From the NCBI RefSeq assembly GCF_003122325.1, contig NZ_QFBC01000003.1:124001-188000 (forward strand): 64,000 nt of DNA, given 5' to 3'. The stretch is from Rhizobium album (lineage in GTDB: Bacteria > Pseudomonadota > Alphaproteobacteria > Rhizobiales > Rhizobiaceae). Every line of letters begins with the position of its first letter. Position 1 is the first letter of the stretch. The notes under the pieces are model-generated. The model saw only the letters and a program-made list of their open reading frames with translations, ran no database searches and was not told the DNA's origin. Shown piece by piece: positions 47,999 to 56,958 of this stretch. The position numbers and the translations under genes were made by a program.

Positions 47999-48029
47999 GT
48001 TCTAGAAAACTTGACGGCATCCGTCAAGT
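47999..48029 (-). promoter_or_regulatory. Predicted suf promoter with RirA (IRO)-like box
   Basis: A perfect 9 bp inverted repeat (ACTTGACGG-CAT-CCGTCAAGT, 48009-48029) contains TGA-N9-TCA, the iron-responsive operator pattern of RirA. On the minus strand TTGACG (48027-48022) and TAGAAC (48004-47999) are 17 bases apart and would serve as -35 and -10 for the suf operon. The -35 lies inside the palindrome, so a repressor bound there would block RNA polymerase. RirA control of suf operons is known in Agrobacterium; here it is inferred from sequence. Confidence 0.6.
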
Positions 48030-48082
48030 CAAACTGGCAAGCGCGTGAACGTTTTGAACCGGAAGCACCGACCGGAGTACCG

Positions 48083-48760
48083 ATGCCCGAAGTTATTTTC
48101 AACGGCCCCGCCGGCCGTCTTGAAGGCCGCTACCAGCCCTCCAAGGAAAAAAGCGCCCCGATCGCGATCGTCCTGCATCCGCATCCGCAATTTGGCGGCA
48201 CGATGAACAACCAGATCGTATACCAGCTTTTCTACATGTTCCAGAAGCGCGGCTTTACGACCTTGCGGTTCAACTTCCGATCGATCGGCCGCAGCCAGGG
48301 TGAATTCGACCACGGCGCCGGCGAATTGTCCGATGCGGCTTCGGCGCTGGACTGGGTGCAGAGCCTGCATCCCGATTCCAAGAGCTGTTGGGTGGCGGGT
48401 TATTCCTTCGGCGCCTGGATCGGCATGCAGCTGCTGATGCGCCGGCCGGAGATCGAAGGGTTCATGTCGATCGCGCCGCAGCCGAACACCTACGACTTCT
48501 CGTTCCTCGCCCCCTGTCCGTCGTCGGGCCTGATCATCAACGGCGATGCCGACAAGGTGGCGCCCGAGAAGGACGTCAACAACCTCGTGGAAAAGCTGAA
48601 GGCCCAGAAAGGCATTCTCATCACCCACAAGACGGTGCCGGGCGCCAACCACTTCTTCAACGGCCAGGTGGAGCCGCTGATGGCCGAATGCGAGGACTAT
48701 CTCGACCGCCGCCTCAACGGCGAGCTGACGCCGGAGCCGGCCGCAAAGCGGATCCGGTAA
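48083..48760 (+). CDS. Alpha/beta hydrolase
   Basis: A 225 aa alpha/beta hydrolase of the type often annotated as serine aminopeptidase/dienelactone-like. The N-terminal oxyanion region is IVLHPHPQFGGTMNN, the nucleophile elbow GYSFGAW, and the catalytic His lies in VPGANHFFNG. The substrate is unknown. ATG 48083 follows CCGGAG; the frame is open from 47918 across the regulatory boxes. It is divergent from the suf operon and may share its control region. Confidence 0.88.
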   Translation: MPEVIFNGPAGRLEGRYQPSKEKSAPIAIVLHPHPQFGGTMNNQIVYQLFYMFQKRGFTTLRFNFRSIGRSQGEFDHGAGELSDAASALDWVQSLHPDSKSCWVAGYSFGAWIGMQLLMRRPEIEGFMSIAPQPNTYDFSFLAPCPSSGLIINGDADKVAPEKDVNNLVEKLKAQKGILITHKTVPGANHFFNGQVEPLMAECEDYLDRRLNGELTPEPAAKRIR

Positions 48761-48813
48761 TCAGTCTTTACAATTCAAATTGACCTGTTCGACACGCATG
48801 GCACATTGAAGCC

Positions 48814-49236
48814 ATGCGTGTTGTCGTCGATACCAACGTCTTCATCGGTGCTTGCCTTGCCAGAGGCGCGGCCTCCCAGGTCATCGAAGAATGCATGACC
48901 GGCAGGCTCGTACCGGTCATGGGGTCTGCGCTTTTCCTCGAATACGAAGATGTTCTTTCCCGCCGGGAGCTTTTTGCCGGGGCGAGGCTGGATGCTGATG
49001 AGCGCGATTTTCTGCTCGATGTCTTTCTCAGCAAATGCCGATGGCATGCCATTTATTTTCTGAGGCGGCCGAACCTGCGGGATGAAGGGGATAATCATCT
49101 CGTGGAACTCGCCGTAGCGGCGAATGCTACCCATATCGTAACGAACAATCTCAGAGATTTCCGAAGTTCGAATTTACGCTTCGAACACATTGGGATAACC
49201 TCGCCACAGGCGTTAATCAGGGATTTGAGGCTGTGA
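48814..49236 (+). CDS. PIN-domain toxin of a toxin-antitoxin pair
   Basis: A 140 aa PIN-domain protein of the family annotated as putative TA toxin. The acidic active-site residues are in VVVDTNVFIG, EYEDVL, DEGDNHLVELA and ATHIVTNNLRDF. PIN toxins are Mg2+-dependent ribonucleases. Its stop codon overlaps the start of the next gene (GTGA), with toxin first and antitoxin second, the reverse of the common order. Located in a short gap between the hydrolase and anmK. Confidence 0.85.
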   Translation: MRVVVDTNVFIGACLARGAASQVIEECMTGRLVPVMGSALFLEYEDVLSRRELFAGARLDADERDFLLDVFLSKCRWHAIYFLRRPNLRDEGDNHLVELAVAANATHIVTNNLRDFRSSNLRFEHIGITSPQALIRDLRL

Positions 49237-49442
49237 ACGCAATCACTTTTCATCTTCCGGCGGAAGCGCACCAAAAATTGAAGGCCGTGGCGGTAGAGCG
49301 CGGCATGAGCATAGACGTGCTGCTGCAGGAACTGACGGTTTCGATGATCGAAGAGCACGAAGTCGAAAAGAGATTTCGTGCCCGGGCAGCACGCGGTGCC
49401 GGACGGGAAACCGAAGCGCTCGCGCTTCTACGGAGGGACTAG
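49233..49442 (+). CDS. Antitoxin-like protein paired with the PIN toxin
   Basis: A 69 aa protein, start GTG at 49233, overlapping the toxin stop. The N-terminal part (ITFHLPAEAHQKLKAVAVER) resembles an Arc/ribbon-helix-helix DNA-binding region and is followed by GMSIDVLLQEL. The C-terminus is Arg-rich, ending in LALLRRD. As in other TA pairs it would bind the toxin and the promoter. The assignment rests on size, position and the helix pattern. Confidence 0.7.
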   Translation: MNAITFHLPAEAHQKLKAVAVERGMSIDVLLQELTVSMIEEHEVEKRFRARAARGAGRETEALALLRRD

Positions 49443-49462
49443 AGGTAGACGACCGGCGACAT

Positions 49463-50584
49463 TTATCTGCCGGGAGCCATCACCCCACCCGTCACCGCCT
49501 CCCTCACGCCCGTGGTACCGGCAAATGTCAGTGGCAAACCCTTCACCGACCGGACCGCGAGATAGGCCCAGGCCTCCGCCTCCATGGCATCGCCGTCGAA
49601 GCCGGCGTCTTCGGCCGACAGTACGTCTGCGCCCTGGCGGGCAGCGAGATCGCGCAGGTCCGCCATGATGATGCGATTCAGGCGACCGCCGCCGCAGATG
49701 ATGTAGAGCACCGGCGCCGCCGGCAGGTGGCCGGCGGATTTGAGGATGGCGGCGGCGGCCACATAGGCGAGCGTGCGGGCGCCGTCGGACAGTTCGGCGT
49801 CGCTGCCGGCGGGCGGCAGAAAATCGTTCCGGTCGAGCGAGCGGCGATGGGTTGCGTGGAAGAACGGACTGTCGAGATAGAGACCGGCAAGCGCCGGCAG
49901 CACGCGACCCTCGGAGGCGATCATCCCTCCCTGGTCGAAGGGGATGCCGGCATGGGTTTCGACCCATTGGTCGATCAGCGTGTTGCCCGGTCCGCTATCG
50001 TAGGCGACGATGACGCCGTCCCGGCCGATGGAGGTGAGGTTCGAAATCCCGCCGATATTGACGAAACACACCGGCGAACGGTCGCCCGGAACGTTGCGGG
50101 CCAACGCCGCATGATAGGCCGGCACCAGCGGCGCACCCTGGCCGCCGTGGCGCATGTCGTTGGCCCGCATGTCGTAGACGACGTCGATGCCGGTTTCCCG
50201 CGCCAGAAGGACACCGTCGCCGATCTGCACCGTCAAGGCCTCGTCGGGACGGTGGAGAACCGTCTGGCCGTGGAAGCCGAGCAGGTCGATATCCGTTGCC
50301 GAAAGGCCGTGAGCCTGCAGAAATGCCTTGACGGCATGTGCATGCCGTAACGTCAACTCACGCTCGATGTCTGCGAGATCGCCCGGCCGTTCTTGTCGAT
50401 CACGAATCGACTTTGCCATGTCCAGAGCAGACTTCAGCCGGTCGCGAAACGCCTTTTCGTATCCGAATCCCTGGAATGGGCCGCGTTCGACGATCGCCTC
50501 GCCGTCGGTTCGCAGCAGGGCGACGTCGATGCCGTCCATCGAAGTGCCGCTCATCAATCCGATGGCCGTCAGAAGTTTCGTCAC
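49463..50584 (-). CDS. anmK: Anhydro-N-acetylmuramic acid kinase
   Basis: A 373 aa kinase that phosphorylates and opens 1,6-anhydro-MurNAc released during peptidoglycan turnover. The ATP-binding and substrate motifs are [34 protein letters not shown] and GGGRLNRII. The GTG at 50584 is the likely start because AAGGAG lies 6 bases upstream; ATGs at 50614 and 50620 have weaker sites. It converges with the antitoxin gene and is divergent from tyrS. Confidence 0.95.
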   Translation of the reverse strand: MTKLLTAIGLMSGTSMDGIDVALLRTDGEAIVERGPFQGFGYEKAFRDRLKSALDMAKSIRDRQERPGDLADIERELTLRHAHAVKAFLQAHGLSATDIDLLGFHGQTVLHRPDEALTVQIGDGVLLARETGIDVVYDMRANDMRHGGQGAPLVPAYHAALARNVPGDRSPVCFVNIGGISNLTSIGRDGVIVAYDSGPGNTLIDQWVETHAGIPFDQGGMIASEGRVLPALAGLYLDSPFFHATHRRSLDRNDFLPPAGSDAELSDGARTLAYVAAAAILKSAGHLPAAPVLYIICGGGRLNRIIMADLRDLAARQGADVLSAEDAGFDGDAMEAEAWAYLAVRSVKGLPLTFAGTTGVREAVTGGVMAPGR

Positions 50585-50724
50585 CGCAGGCTCCTTGCGA
50601 ATGGAATCGATCATCAACATTCATGGCGGAAACGGGTGCACTTTTCAAAAAACAATGCTAAAGCGCCCGGCATTCTTCCCGGATGCGATGCATCAGCATT
50701 CCCTCGCCCAGAAAGAGACAGGTC

Positions 50725-51978
50725 ATGTCCAGGTTCAAATCCGATTTCCTTCGCACGCTCGACGAACGCGGCTTCATCCACCAGATTTCCGACGAACCCG
50801 GACTGGATGCACTTTTCGCCAAGGAAACGGTGACGGCTTATATCGGCTTCGATCCGACGGCGCCCAGCCTGCATGCCGGCGGCCTGATCCAGATCATGAT
50901 GCTGCACTGGATGCAGCAGACCGGCCACCGGCCGATCTCGCTGATGGGCGGCGGCACCGGCATGGTCGGCGACCCCTCCTTCAAGGACGATGCCCGCCAG
51001 TTGATGACGGTCGATACAATCGAGAGCAACATCGCTTCGATCAAGCGCGTCTTCTCCAATTACCTCAACTACGGCGAAGGCCCCAAGGACGCGTTGATGA
51101 TCAACAACGCCGATTGGCTGCGCTCGCTGAACTACCTCGAATTCCTGCGCGATGTCGGCCGGCATTTTTCGGTCAACCGCATGCTGTCCTTCGACAGCGT
51201 CAAGAACCGCCTCGACCGCGAGCAGTCGCTGTCCTTCCTCGAGTTCAACTACATGATCCTGCAGGCCTACGACTTCGTCGAGCTGTCGAAGCGTTACGAC
51301 TGCCGACTGCAGATGGGCGGCTCCGACCAGTGGGGCAACATCGTCAACGGCATCGACCTCGGCCACCGCATGGGCACGCAGCAGCTTTTCGCACTGACCT
51401 CGCCGCTGTTGACGACGGCTTCGGGCGCCAAGATGGGCAAGTCGCTCAGCGGCGCCGTGTGGCTGAACGCCGACATGCTGTCGGCCTATGATTTCTGGCA
51501 ATACTGGCGCAACACCGAGGATGCCGACGTCTCGCGCTTCCTCAAGCTTTACACCACCCTGCCGATGGACGAGATCGCCCGGCTTTCGGCGCTCACAGGC
51601 TCGGAGATCAACGAGGTCAAGAAGATCCTCGCCACGGAGGTCACCGCCATCCTGCATGGCCGCGAGGCCGCCGAACAGGCGGCAGAGACCGCCCGCAAGA
51701 CTTTTGAGGAAGGCGCGCTTGCCGACAACCTGCCGTCGATCGACATCCCGGCTGCCGAACTGGACGCCGGGCTCGGCCTGCTGACCCTTGTGGTCCGCGC
51801 CGGGCTGGCATCCTCGAACGGCGAAGCCCGCCGCCATGTCCAGGGCGGCGCCGTCCGGATCAACGACAAGGCGATCTCGGACGAACGCCAGGTGATCGGC
51901 AGCGCCGACCTTACGGCAGACGGCGTCATCAAGCTTTCGCTCGGCAAGAAGAAGCATCTGCTGATCCGGCCGGCGTAA
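50725..51978 (+). CDS. tyrS: Tyrosine-tRNA ligase
   Basis: A 417 aa class I tyrosyl-tRNA synthetase. The HIGH-type motif is [15 protein letters not shown] (HAGG), the KMSKS-type motif is [10 protein letters not shown], and [16 protein letters not shown]-like tyrosine-binding block [15 protein letters not shown] is present. The C-terminal S4 RNA-binding domain ([20 protein letters not shown]) is intact. The ATG 50725 is in the divergent gap with anmK. Confidence 0.96.
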   Translation: MSRFKSDFLRTLDERGFIHQISDEPGLDALFAKETVTAYIGFDPTAPSLHAGGLIQIMMLHWMQQTGHRPISLMGGGTGMVGDPSFKDDARQLMTVDTIESNIASIKRVFSNYLNYGEGPKDALMINNADWLRSLNYLEFLRDVGRHFSVNRMLSFDSVKNRLDREQSLSFLEFNYMILQAYDFVELSKRYDCRLQMGGSDQWGNIVNGIDLGHRMGTQQLFALTSPLLTTASGAKMGKSLSGAVWLNADMLSAYDFWQYWRNTEDADVSRFLKLYTTLPMDEIARLSALTGSEINEVKKILATEVTAILHGREAAEQAAETARKTFEEGALADNLPSIDIPAAELDAGLGLLTLVVRAGLASSNGEARRHVQGGAVRINDKAISDERQVIGSADLTADGVIKLSLGKKKHLLIRPA

Positions 51979-52010
51979 GCCTCCTGACCGACGCGCTTTT
52001 TGCGCGGCCC

Positions 52011-55000
52011 TCAGAACTCGAAGATCTGGCGGAAGACGCCCGGCGCGATCAGCGACAGCGGATTGACGCTCAGGCGCGGTTCGGCAAAACTTCCCTGCAG
52101 CCGGAAGGTGATGCCGAGCAGGCCGCGGTCCCGGCCGTTGCCGAGGATGACGCCGACCAGCGGCAGTTCCGCAAACAGGCGGTTGAGACCATAGGCCGGC
52201 ATGAATGTGCCGGTCATGTCCATGTTGCCCTGCTTGTCGCGCAGCGTTCCCTGGAACGTCGCACCCACCTGCTCGCCGCGCACGACGCCGTTCTCGATCC
52301 GGACGACATCGTTCTGGATGATGACACGGGCAAAGCCGCGCTGGAACCGCTCGGAACTGACGTCGATGTCGCGCCGGACGGCATTGTTGAGACTGCGCCC
52401 GTCATTGCCGACGGGTGTCGATACCATCGATTGCAGCTTCTGTTCGTTGGCGAGCCGGAAGGTGCGGATATCGACATTGCCGGCCCAACTACTGTTCTTG
52501 CCGGCGCGGAGTTTTAGGTTGAGCAGGCCGCCCTGCATGCGTTTGTAGACGTCGGTAAAACGGGCAACGGCGCCGGCATCGCTGCTGGTGACCTGGATCT
52601 GGCTGCCATCGCCGCCGTTTTCCGTCTGGACGACGATTGCCTGGCCGCTTTTGGTCACGCCGGAAAACTCCGCTTTGTCGATGCGCGAACCGCGTGCGGC
52701 ATAGGTCAGGCTGACATTGGAGATGGTTTCGTCGTTGAATCCGAGAATGCTGTCGAGATCGGCGCGTAGCGTGATGGCCGTATCGTCCTTGTCGCCGGAT
52801 CCCGACTGCTGCGAACGCATGCGAGCGATGACCGGCCGGATATCGGCCTGCTTGCCGGAAACGGCGATATCGTAGCCGGATTTGCCACGCTTGACCTTGA
52901 CGCCATAATTGTCGGCGCCGGTCAGCCGCACGCGGGCAAAATCGGCGGAAACCAGTCCCCCCTTGCCGAACTCCAAGCTACCAGTCGCCCCGAACCCTTG
53001 GCCGGTCAACTCGAAATCGCGGATGCGCACCTGAGGACCGTCGGAGGACAGTTCGAATTCCGCCTTGGCGGGAACGCCACTGCCTTTTGTCCAGCCAAGC
53101 CAGGGAATGGACAGCACGGACCGGGTGAGATCGACCGAAACGGCCTGTCGGTCGTCGTCCAGCCGCGAAAGCTCGACTTTCGTGGAGCCCGACAGGATGT
53201 CGCCGAGACCCGGCGCCAGCATGTCGCGCTGCTCGTTGTTGACGGTCGCGGTGATCACGCGCTCCTTCTTGACGGTCGATCCCGAATCCACCGGCTCGAC
53301 CAGATGGATATCCATCGGCACCTTGTCGACGGAACCCTTGGCATCGAGCACGGCCCGCTGATTGTCGACATCGAGCGTGCCATCGAGATCGCCGATCTTG
53401 CGGCCGGCGATTTCCTTGCCGAGATCGACGCCGGCCAGACGCATATGCGTGCGCCACACCGGCGACGGCGGGTCCTGCGCATTGACCAGCCCGAACGTCG
53501 CCTGCACGTCGGCGGTGATCGTGCCGGAAAAATCCGTCGGCTCGAATCCGGTCCGCTGCAGCACCTTGATCGGCTTGTAGGTGATGAGTTCGGCCACGGC
53601 ATCGGCGGCACCGGCAACCGACATATCGATCTCCGCCATCAATGGCTTGTCGTAAGTGGCCGGGATGACGAATTCGCCGCCGCTGATCGCCACCGAGCGG
53701 CCCGAGGGGAAAAACGAGGCGCCGCTCTTCAAGCCGACGGTAAGCCGCGGTCCGCTCAGGTCGAAATGCGCCACGACGTCGCGCACCGGCGGAATGTCGC
53801 CGGCAACGTTGAGGCGGGCATCGTCCATGTCGAAATTGATGTTCAGCTCGGTTTCGCCGAGATGCAGCGGCCCGCCGCCCGGCGGAATTCTCCCCTGCGG
53901 GATGAAAACGGCAATCGATGCGTTGGTGATGGTCCCGCCGTAGATGTTGGCCAGCGCCCAGGTCCGCGCCTTCGGCGCCATCCAGAACGGCCACAACTGC
54001 TTCACCGCTCCCGTCTGCACTTTCGGCGACTGTGCACCAAAACTGATTTCCGGCGAGCCCTCACCCTTGAAACGCACCACCATGGAACCGGCCATCGTGC
54101 CGAGCGGGCTCGATACCGCCATGCGCTCCAGTTGCAGTTCCTTGATGCCGGTGACATAGCGGCCGGTCACCTTGGCGCCGTAGGCCAGCGGGGCGACGCC
54201 TGTGCCGGCGGGCGCGGCCACGCCGTCGCTGACCAGCAGATCGATGCCGAAACCGTTCTGCGATTTGGGGTCGAGCCGATCGAGATCGATGACGGCTGCG
54301 GTGAACGGCACGGTCGTCCCACCGAAACGCAAGGTCGATTGCAAGAATTCCAGCGAGTTCTTGTCGAAATCGTAGATGACGCTGACATCCGACTTGCCGA
54401 CGTCCTGGGCGATGCTTTCGGAATAGAACGTCGCCTTGTCGATGCCGAGATCGAGCGCGAGCGACGGTTTTTCCTCGCCTTCGGCCCGTTTGGCATTCAG
54501 TTTCAGGTTCAACGTTCCATCCAGGCCCTGCCGGGGCAGACCTTGCGCATCCCATTTCAGCAGGAAGGGGGTCAGCACCAGGCCGCCGATATCGGCGGAG
54601 AGGGAAACGGTGCGCTCGCCCTGATTTTGCGCGTGGGCAACAAGTGTCGCAGGCGCACCGTCGATGGTGACGCCCCCCTTGAGGCTGAGCGAACCGTCGG
54701 CGTCGCGGCGCATCTCCACCGCGTCGAGAACGATGGACAGCGGCGTGCCATTGCTGACGGGAAGCCTGAGATCCAGCCCGGCAATCCTGACCGCGTCGGT
54801 TTTGCCGCGATCGACGAAGCCGCGCAGGATGTCGAGCTGGCGGAACAGCGTTTCCAGTCCGTTGGGGATCTGGTCGACCCTGAGGCCCGACACGTCGATC
54901 GGCTTGCCGGCCGGCAGCAACCCCGCATCCAGCTGGATGCCGTCGGCCTCTATTTCGGTGATGGCGAGCTTGCCGGCAAACAGCGCCAGCGGATCGAGCA

Positions 55001-55406
55001 CCAGCCGGATGGAGTCCGTACGGGACAGATGCCGGCCGCTGTCGCGCTCGACGGTGTTGACGTCGCGCGCCTCCAGGGCCAGTCGCGGACCGGAGGCAAA
55101 GCGGATGACGGTGGAACCCACCTGCGCCGTGTAACGGGGACCGATGGCGCTATCGAGCGCCATCTTCGCCCGCGTCGAAAGCGTCTTGTCGAAAAGTCCG
55201 GCCTCGACGGCACCAATCAGGCCGGCGAAAACGAGAACGACGAGCAAGACCAGGCCGGCGACGATGCCGAGCACCCGCTTCACCGAGGAGGTCGGCAGCG
55301 GGCAATGCACGATCATCGGGTCATGAACCTGCGCGGATGGCAACTCGTGCAGCGCCACGATGTCCTGCCGGCCAAACACCACTCTTTCGCCGCGGATTTC
55401 ACCCAT
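52011..55406 (-). CDS. Large AsmA/YhdP-like protein (DUF3971)
   Basis: An 1131 aa protein with a short cytoplasmic N-terminus, one transmembrane helix near residue 55 (GIVAGLVLLVVLVFAGLIGA) and a long beta-rich region rich in Gly, Asp and Val. The C-terminus (NGRDRGLLGITFRLQGSFAEP) is typical of the AsmA/TamB/YhdP group. Such proteins are now thought to form lipid-transfer bridges across the periplasm. No porin or TamA partner is adjacent. ATG 55406 was chosen; the open frame continues upstream. It is convergent with tyrS and divergent from bcp. Confidence 0.85.
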   Translation of the reverse strand: MGEIRGERVVFGRQDIVALHELPSAQVHDPMIVHCPLPTSSVKRVLGIVAGLVLLVVLVFAGLIGAVEAGLFDKTLSTRAKMALDSAIGPRYTAQVGSTVIRFASGPRLALEARDVNTVERDSGRHLSRTDSIRLVLDPLALFAGKLAITEIEADGIQLDAGLLPAGKPIDVSGLRVDQIPNGLETLFRQLDILRGFVDRGKTDAVRIAGLDLRLPVSNGTPLSIVLDAVEMRRDADGSLSLKGGVTIDGAPATLVAHAQNQGERTVSLSADIGGLVLTPFLLKWDAQGLPRQGLDGTLNLKLNAKRAEGEEKPSLALDLGIDKATFYSESIAQDVGKSDVSVIYDFDKNSLEFLQSTLRFGGTTVPFTAAVIDLDRLDPKSQNGFGIDLLVSDGVAAPAGTGVAPLAYGAKVTGRYVTGIKELQLERMAVSSPLGTMAGSMVVRFKGEGSPEISFGAQSPKVQTGAVKQLWPFWMAPKARTWALANIYGGTITNASIAVFIPQGRIPPGGGPLHLGETELNINFDMDDARLNVAGDIPPVRDVVAHFDLSGPRLTVGLKSGASFFPSGRSVAISGGEFVIPATYDKPLMAEIDMSVAGAADAVAELITYKPIKVLQRTGFEPTDFSGTITADVQATFGLVNAQDPPSPVWRTHMRLAGVDLGKEIAGRKIGDLDGTLDVDNQRAVLDAKGSVDKVPMDIHLVEPVDSGSTVKKERVITATVNNEQRDMLAPGLGDILSGSTKVELSRLDDDRQAVSVDLTRSVLSIPWLGWTKGSGVPAKAEFELSSDGPQVRIRDFELTGQGFGATGSLEFGKGGLVSADFARVRLTGADNYGVKVKRGKSGYDIAVSGKQADIRPVIARMRSQQSGSGDKDDTAITLRADLDSILGFNDETISNVSLTYAARGSRIDKAEFSGVTKSGQAIVVQTENGGDGSQIQVTSSDAGAVARFTDVYKRMQGGLLNLKLRAGKNSSWAGNVDIRTFRLANEQKLQSMVSTPVGNDGRSLNNAVRRDIDVSSERFQRGFARVIIQNDVVRIENGVVRGEQVGATFQGTLRDKQGNMDMTGTFMPAYGLNRLFAELPLVGVILGNGRDRGLLGITFRLQGSFAEPRLSVNPLSLIAPGVFRQIFEF

Positions 55407-55530
55407 GCGTGCGCATCTGTCTCCGTGTAGCCTTGGATAACGTCCGAACAAGCTTGGACGATAGCCGCGGCGACTATATATGCTTCGCGACAATATTCTT
55501 GCAAAAAATCGGCAGAAGGAAGGTTTCCCC

Positions 55531-56001
55531 ATGGCAGAATTGCGCGCCGGCGACACGGCTCCGGACTTCGATCTTCCGGGAAACGGCGGCGCCAGGCTGA
55601 CGCTGCGGCAATTCCGCGGGCATCCGTTTGTCCTCTACTTCTACCCCAAGGACGACACGCAAGGCTGCACTGCCGAAGCCGTGTCGTTCTCCGAGCACAA
55701 GGAGGCCTTCGCAGCAGCAGGGGCTTCCATCGTCGGCATCTCGCCGGACTCGCCGAAACGGCATGACAATTTCGTGAAGAAATATGCGCTTGGCATTCCG
55801 CTCGCCGCCGACGAGGAAAAGAGCGTGATCTCGGCCTACGGTCTCTGGAAGGAAAAGAGCATGTATGGCCGCAGCTACATGGGCGTCGAGCGCACCACCT
55901 TCCTCATCGATGCCGAGGGCGTCATCAGCCGCGTCTGGAACAAGGTCAAGGTGAAGGGCCATGTCGAAGAGGTGCTCGAAGCTGTACAGGCGCTGAAATG
56001 A
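55531..56001 (+). CDS. bcp: Peroxiredoxin, BCP/PrxQ type
   Basis: A 156 aa thioredoxin-fold peroxidase. The peroxidatic Cys46 is in KDDTQGCTAEAV, but the resolving Cys five residues later in E. coli Bcp is Val51, so this one is probably a 1-Cys type. ATG at 55531 follows AGAAGGAAGG. It overlaps the ferritin-like gene by 4 bp (ATGA), so both are translated together. Confidence 0.95.
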   Translation: MAELRAGDTAPDFDLPGNGGARLTLRQFRGHPFVLYFYPKDDTQGCTAEAVSFSEHKEAFAAAGASIVGISPDSPKRHDNFVKKYALGIPLAADEEKSVISAYGLWKEKSMYGRSYMGVERTTFLIDAEGVISRVWNKVKVKGHVEEVLEAVQALK

Positions 56002-56843
56002 ACGGACCGGCGGCGGGACAGACCCAGGTCTTCAAGCTGACGTCCTTGCGCGGCGGCGCCACGGAGGCGATCCTTGCCAGCGATCTCGACCTCAAGACCC
56101 GGCTGGCGCAGGAAACCGCCAACCGCTGGTTCGCCCGCACGCTTTCGCTGCGTTCGCCGCTCGACCCGCCGTTGCCGGAGCGGCCCGGGCGCCCCGCAAA
56201 GCCCGAACTCGTGCCGCCGAAACATATGGAAAAACGCTCCCTTCACACGCTGAAGGGACGCATTGCCTTGCTGCACGCCATCGCCCATATCGAACTCAAT
56301 GCCGTCGACCTGGCGCTCGACATCGTCGCCCGCTTCACCAGCGAGCCGATCCCGCATTCCTTCTTCGACGGCTGGATGCAGGTTGCTTTCGAGGAGGCCA
56401 AGCATTTTCGCATGGTGCGGGCGCGCCTGAACGACCTTGGCGCCGATTACGGCGACCTGCCCGCCCATGACGGGCTATGGCAGGCGGCGCATTCGACCCG
56501 CAACGACCTGACGGCGCGGCTGGCGGTGGTGCCGCTCATCCTCGAAGCGCGCGGCCTCGATGTCACGCCGTCGCTGCAGGCGAAGATGGTCGAGACCGGC
56601 GACATGGACAGTGCCGCGGTGCTCGACGTCATCTATAACGACGAAAAGGGCCATGTCGCCGTCGGCGCCAAGTGGTTCCGGTTCCTCTGCGCCCGCCAGA
56701 AGAAGGATCCGGCCGCAACCTTCCGGCAGCTGGTGCGCGCCAACTTCCGCGGCTCGCTGAAGGCGCCGTTCAACGACATCGCCCGCGCCGAGGCCGGCCT
56801 GACGCCGACATTCTATCGCGCCCTCACCTCCACCAGCAGTTGA
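55998..56843 (+). CDS. DUF455 ferritin-like protein
   Basis: A 281 aa all-helical protein of the DUF455 family, which has a ferritin-like di-iron fold. Metal-ligand-like motifs are HAIAHIELNAVDLALDIV, AFEEAKHFRMVRARL and IYNDEKGHVAVG, where Glu and His sit as in other di-iron four-helix bundles. Function is not established. Translational coupling with the peroxiredoxin gene suggests a role in oxidative or iron stress. Confidence 0.88.
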   Translation: MNGPAAGQTQVFKLTSLRGGATEAILASDLDLKTRLAQETANRWFARTLSLRSPLDPPLPERPGRPAKPELVPPKHMEKRSLHTLKGRIALLHAIAHIELNAVDLALDIVARFTSEPIPHSFFDGWMQVAFEEAKHFRMVRARLNDLGADYGDLPAHDGLWQAAHSTRNDLTARLAVVPLILEARGLDVTPSLQAKMVETGDMDSAAVLDVIYNDEKGHVAVGAKWFRFLCARQKKDPAATFRQLVRANFRGSLKAPFNDIARAEAGLTPTFYRALTSTSS

Positions 56844-56958
56844 GGCGAGCCGAGATTCACGGCTGAAACGGCACCACCGTCAAGAGGTTGTTAACCTTAA
56901 CAGTGTGTAATCACTCCCAGTTGGCGCACCCTAAAGCGCATCCTCTGGGAGATGATCC

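Noticed and set aside
52998-55430. An 810-codon plus-strand frame
   Set aside because: Antisense to the AsmA-like gene.
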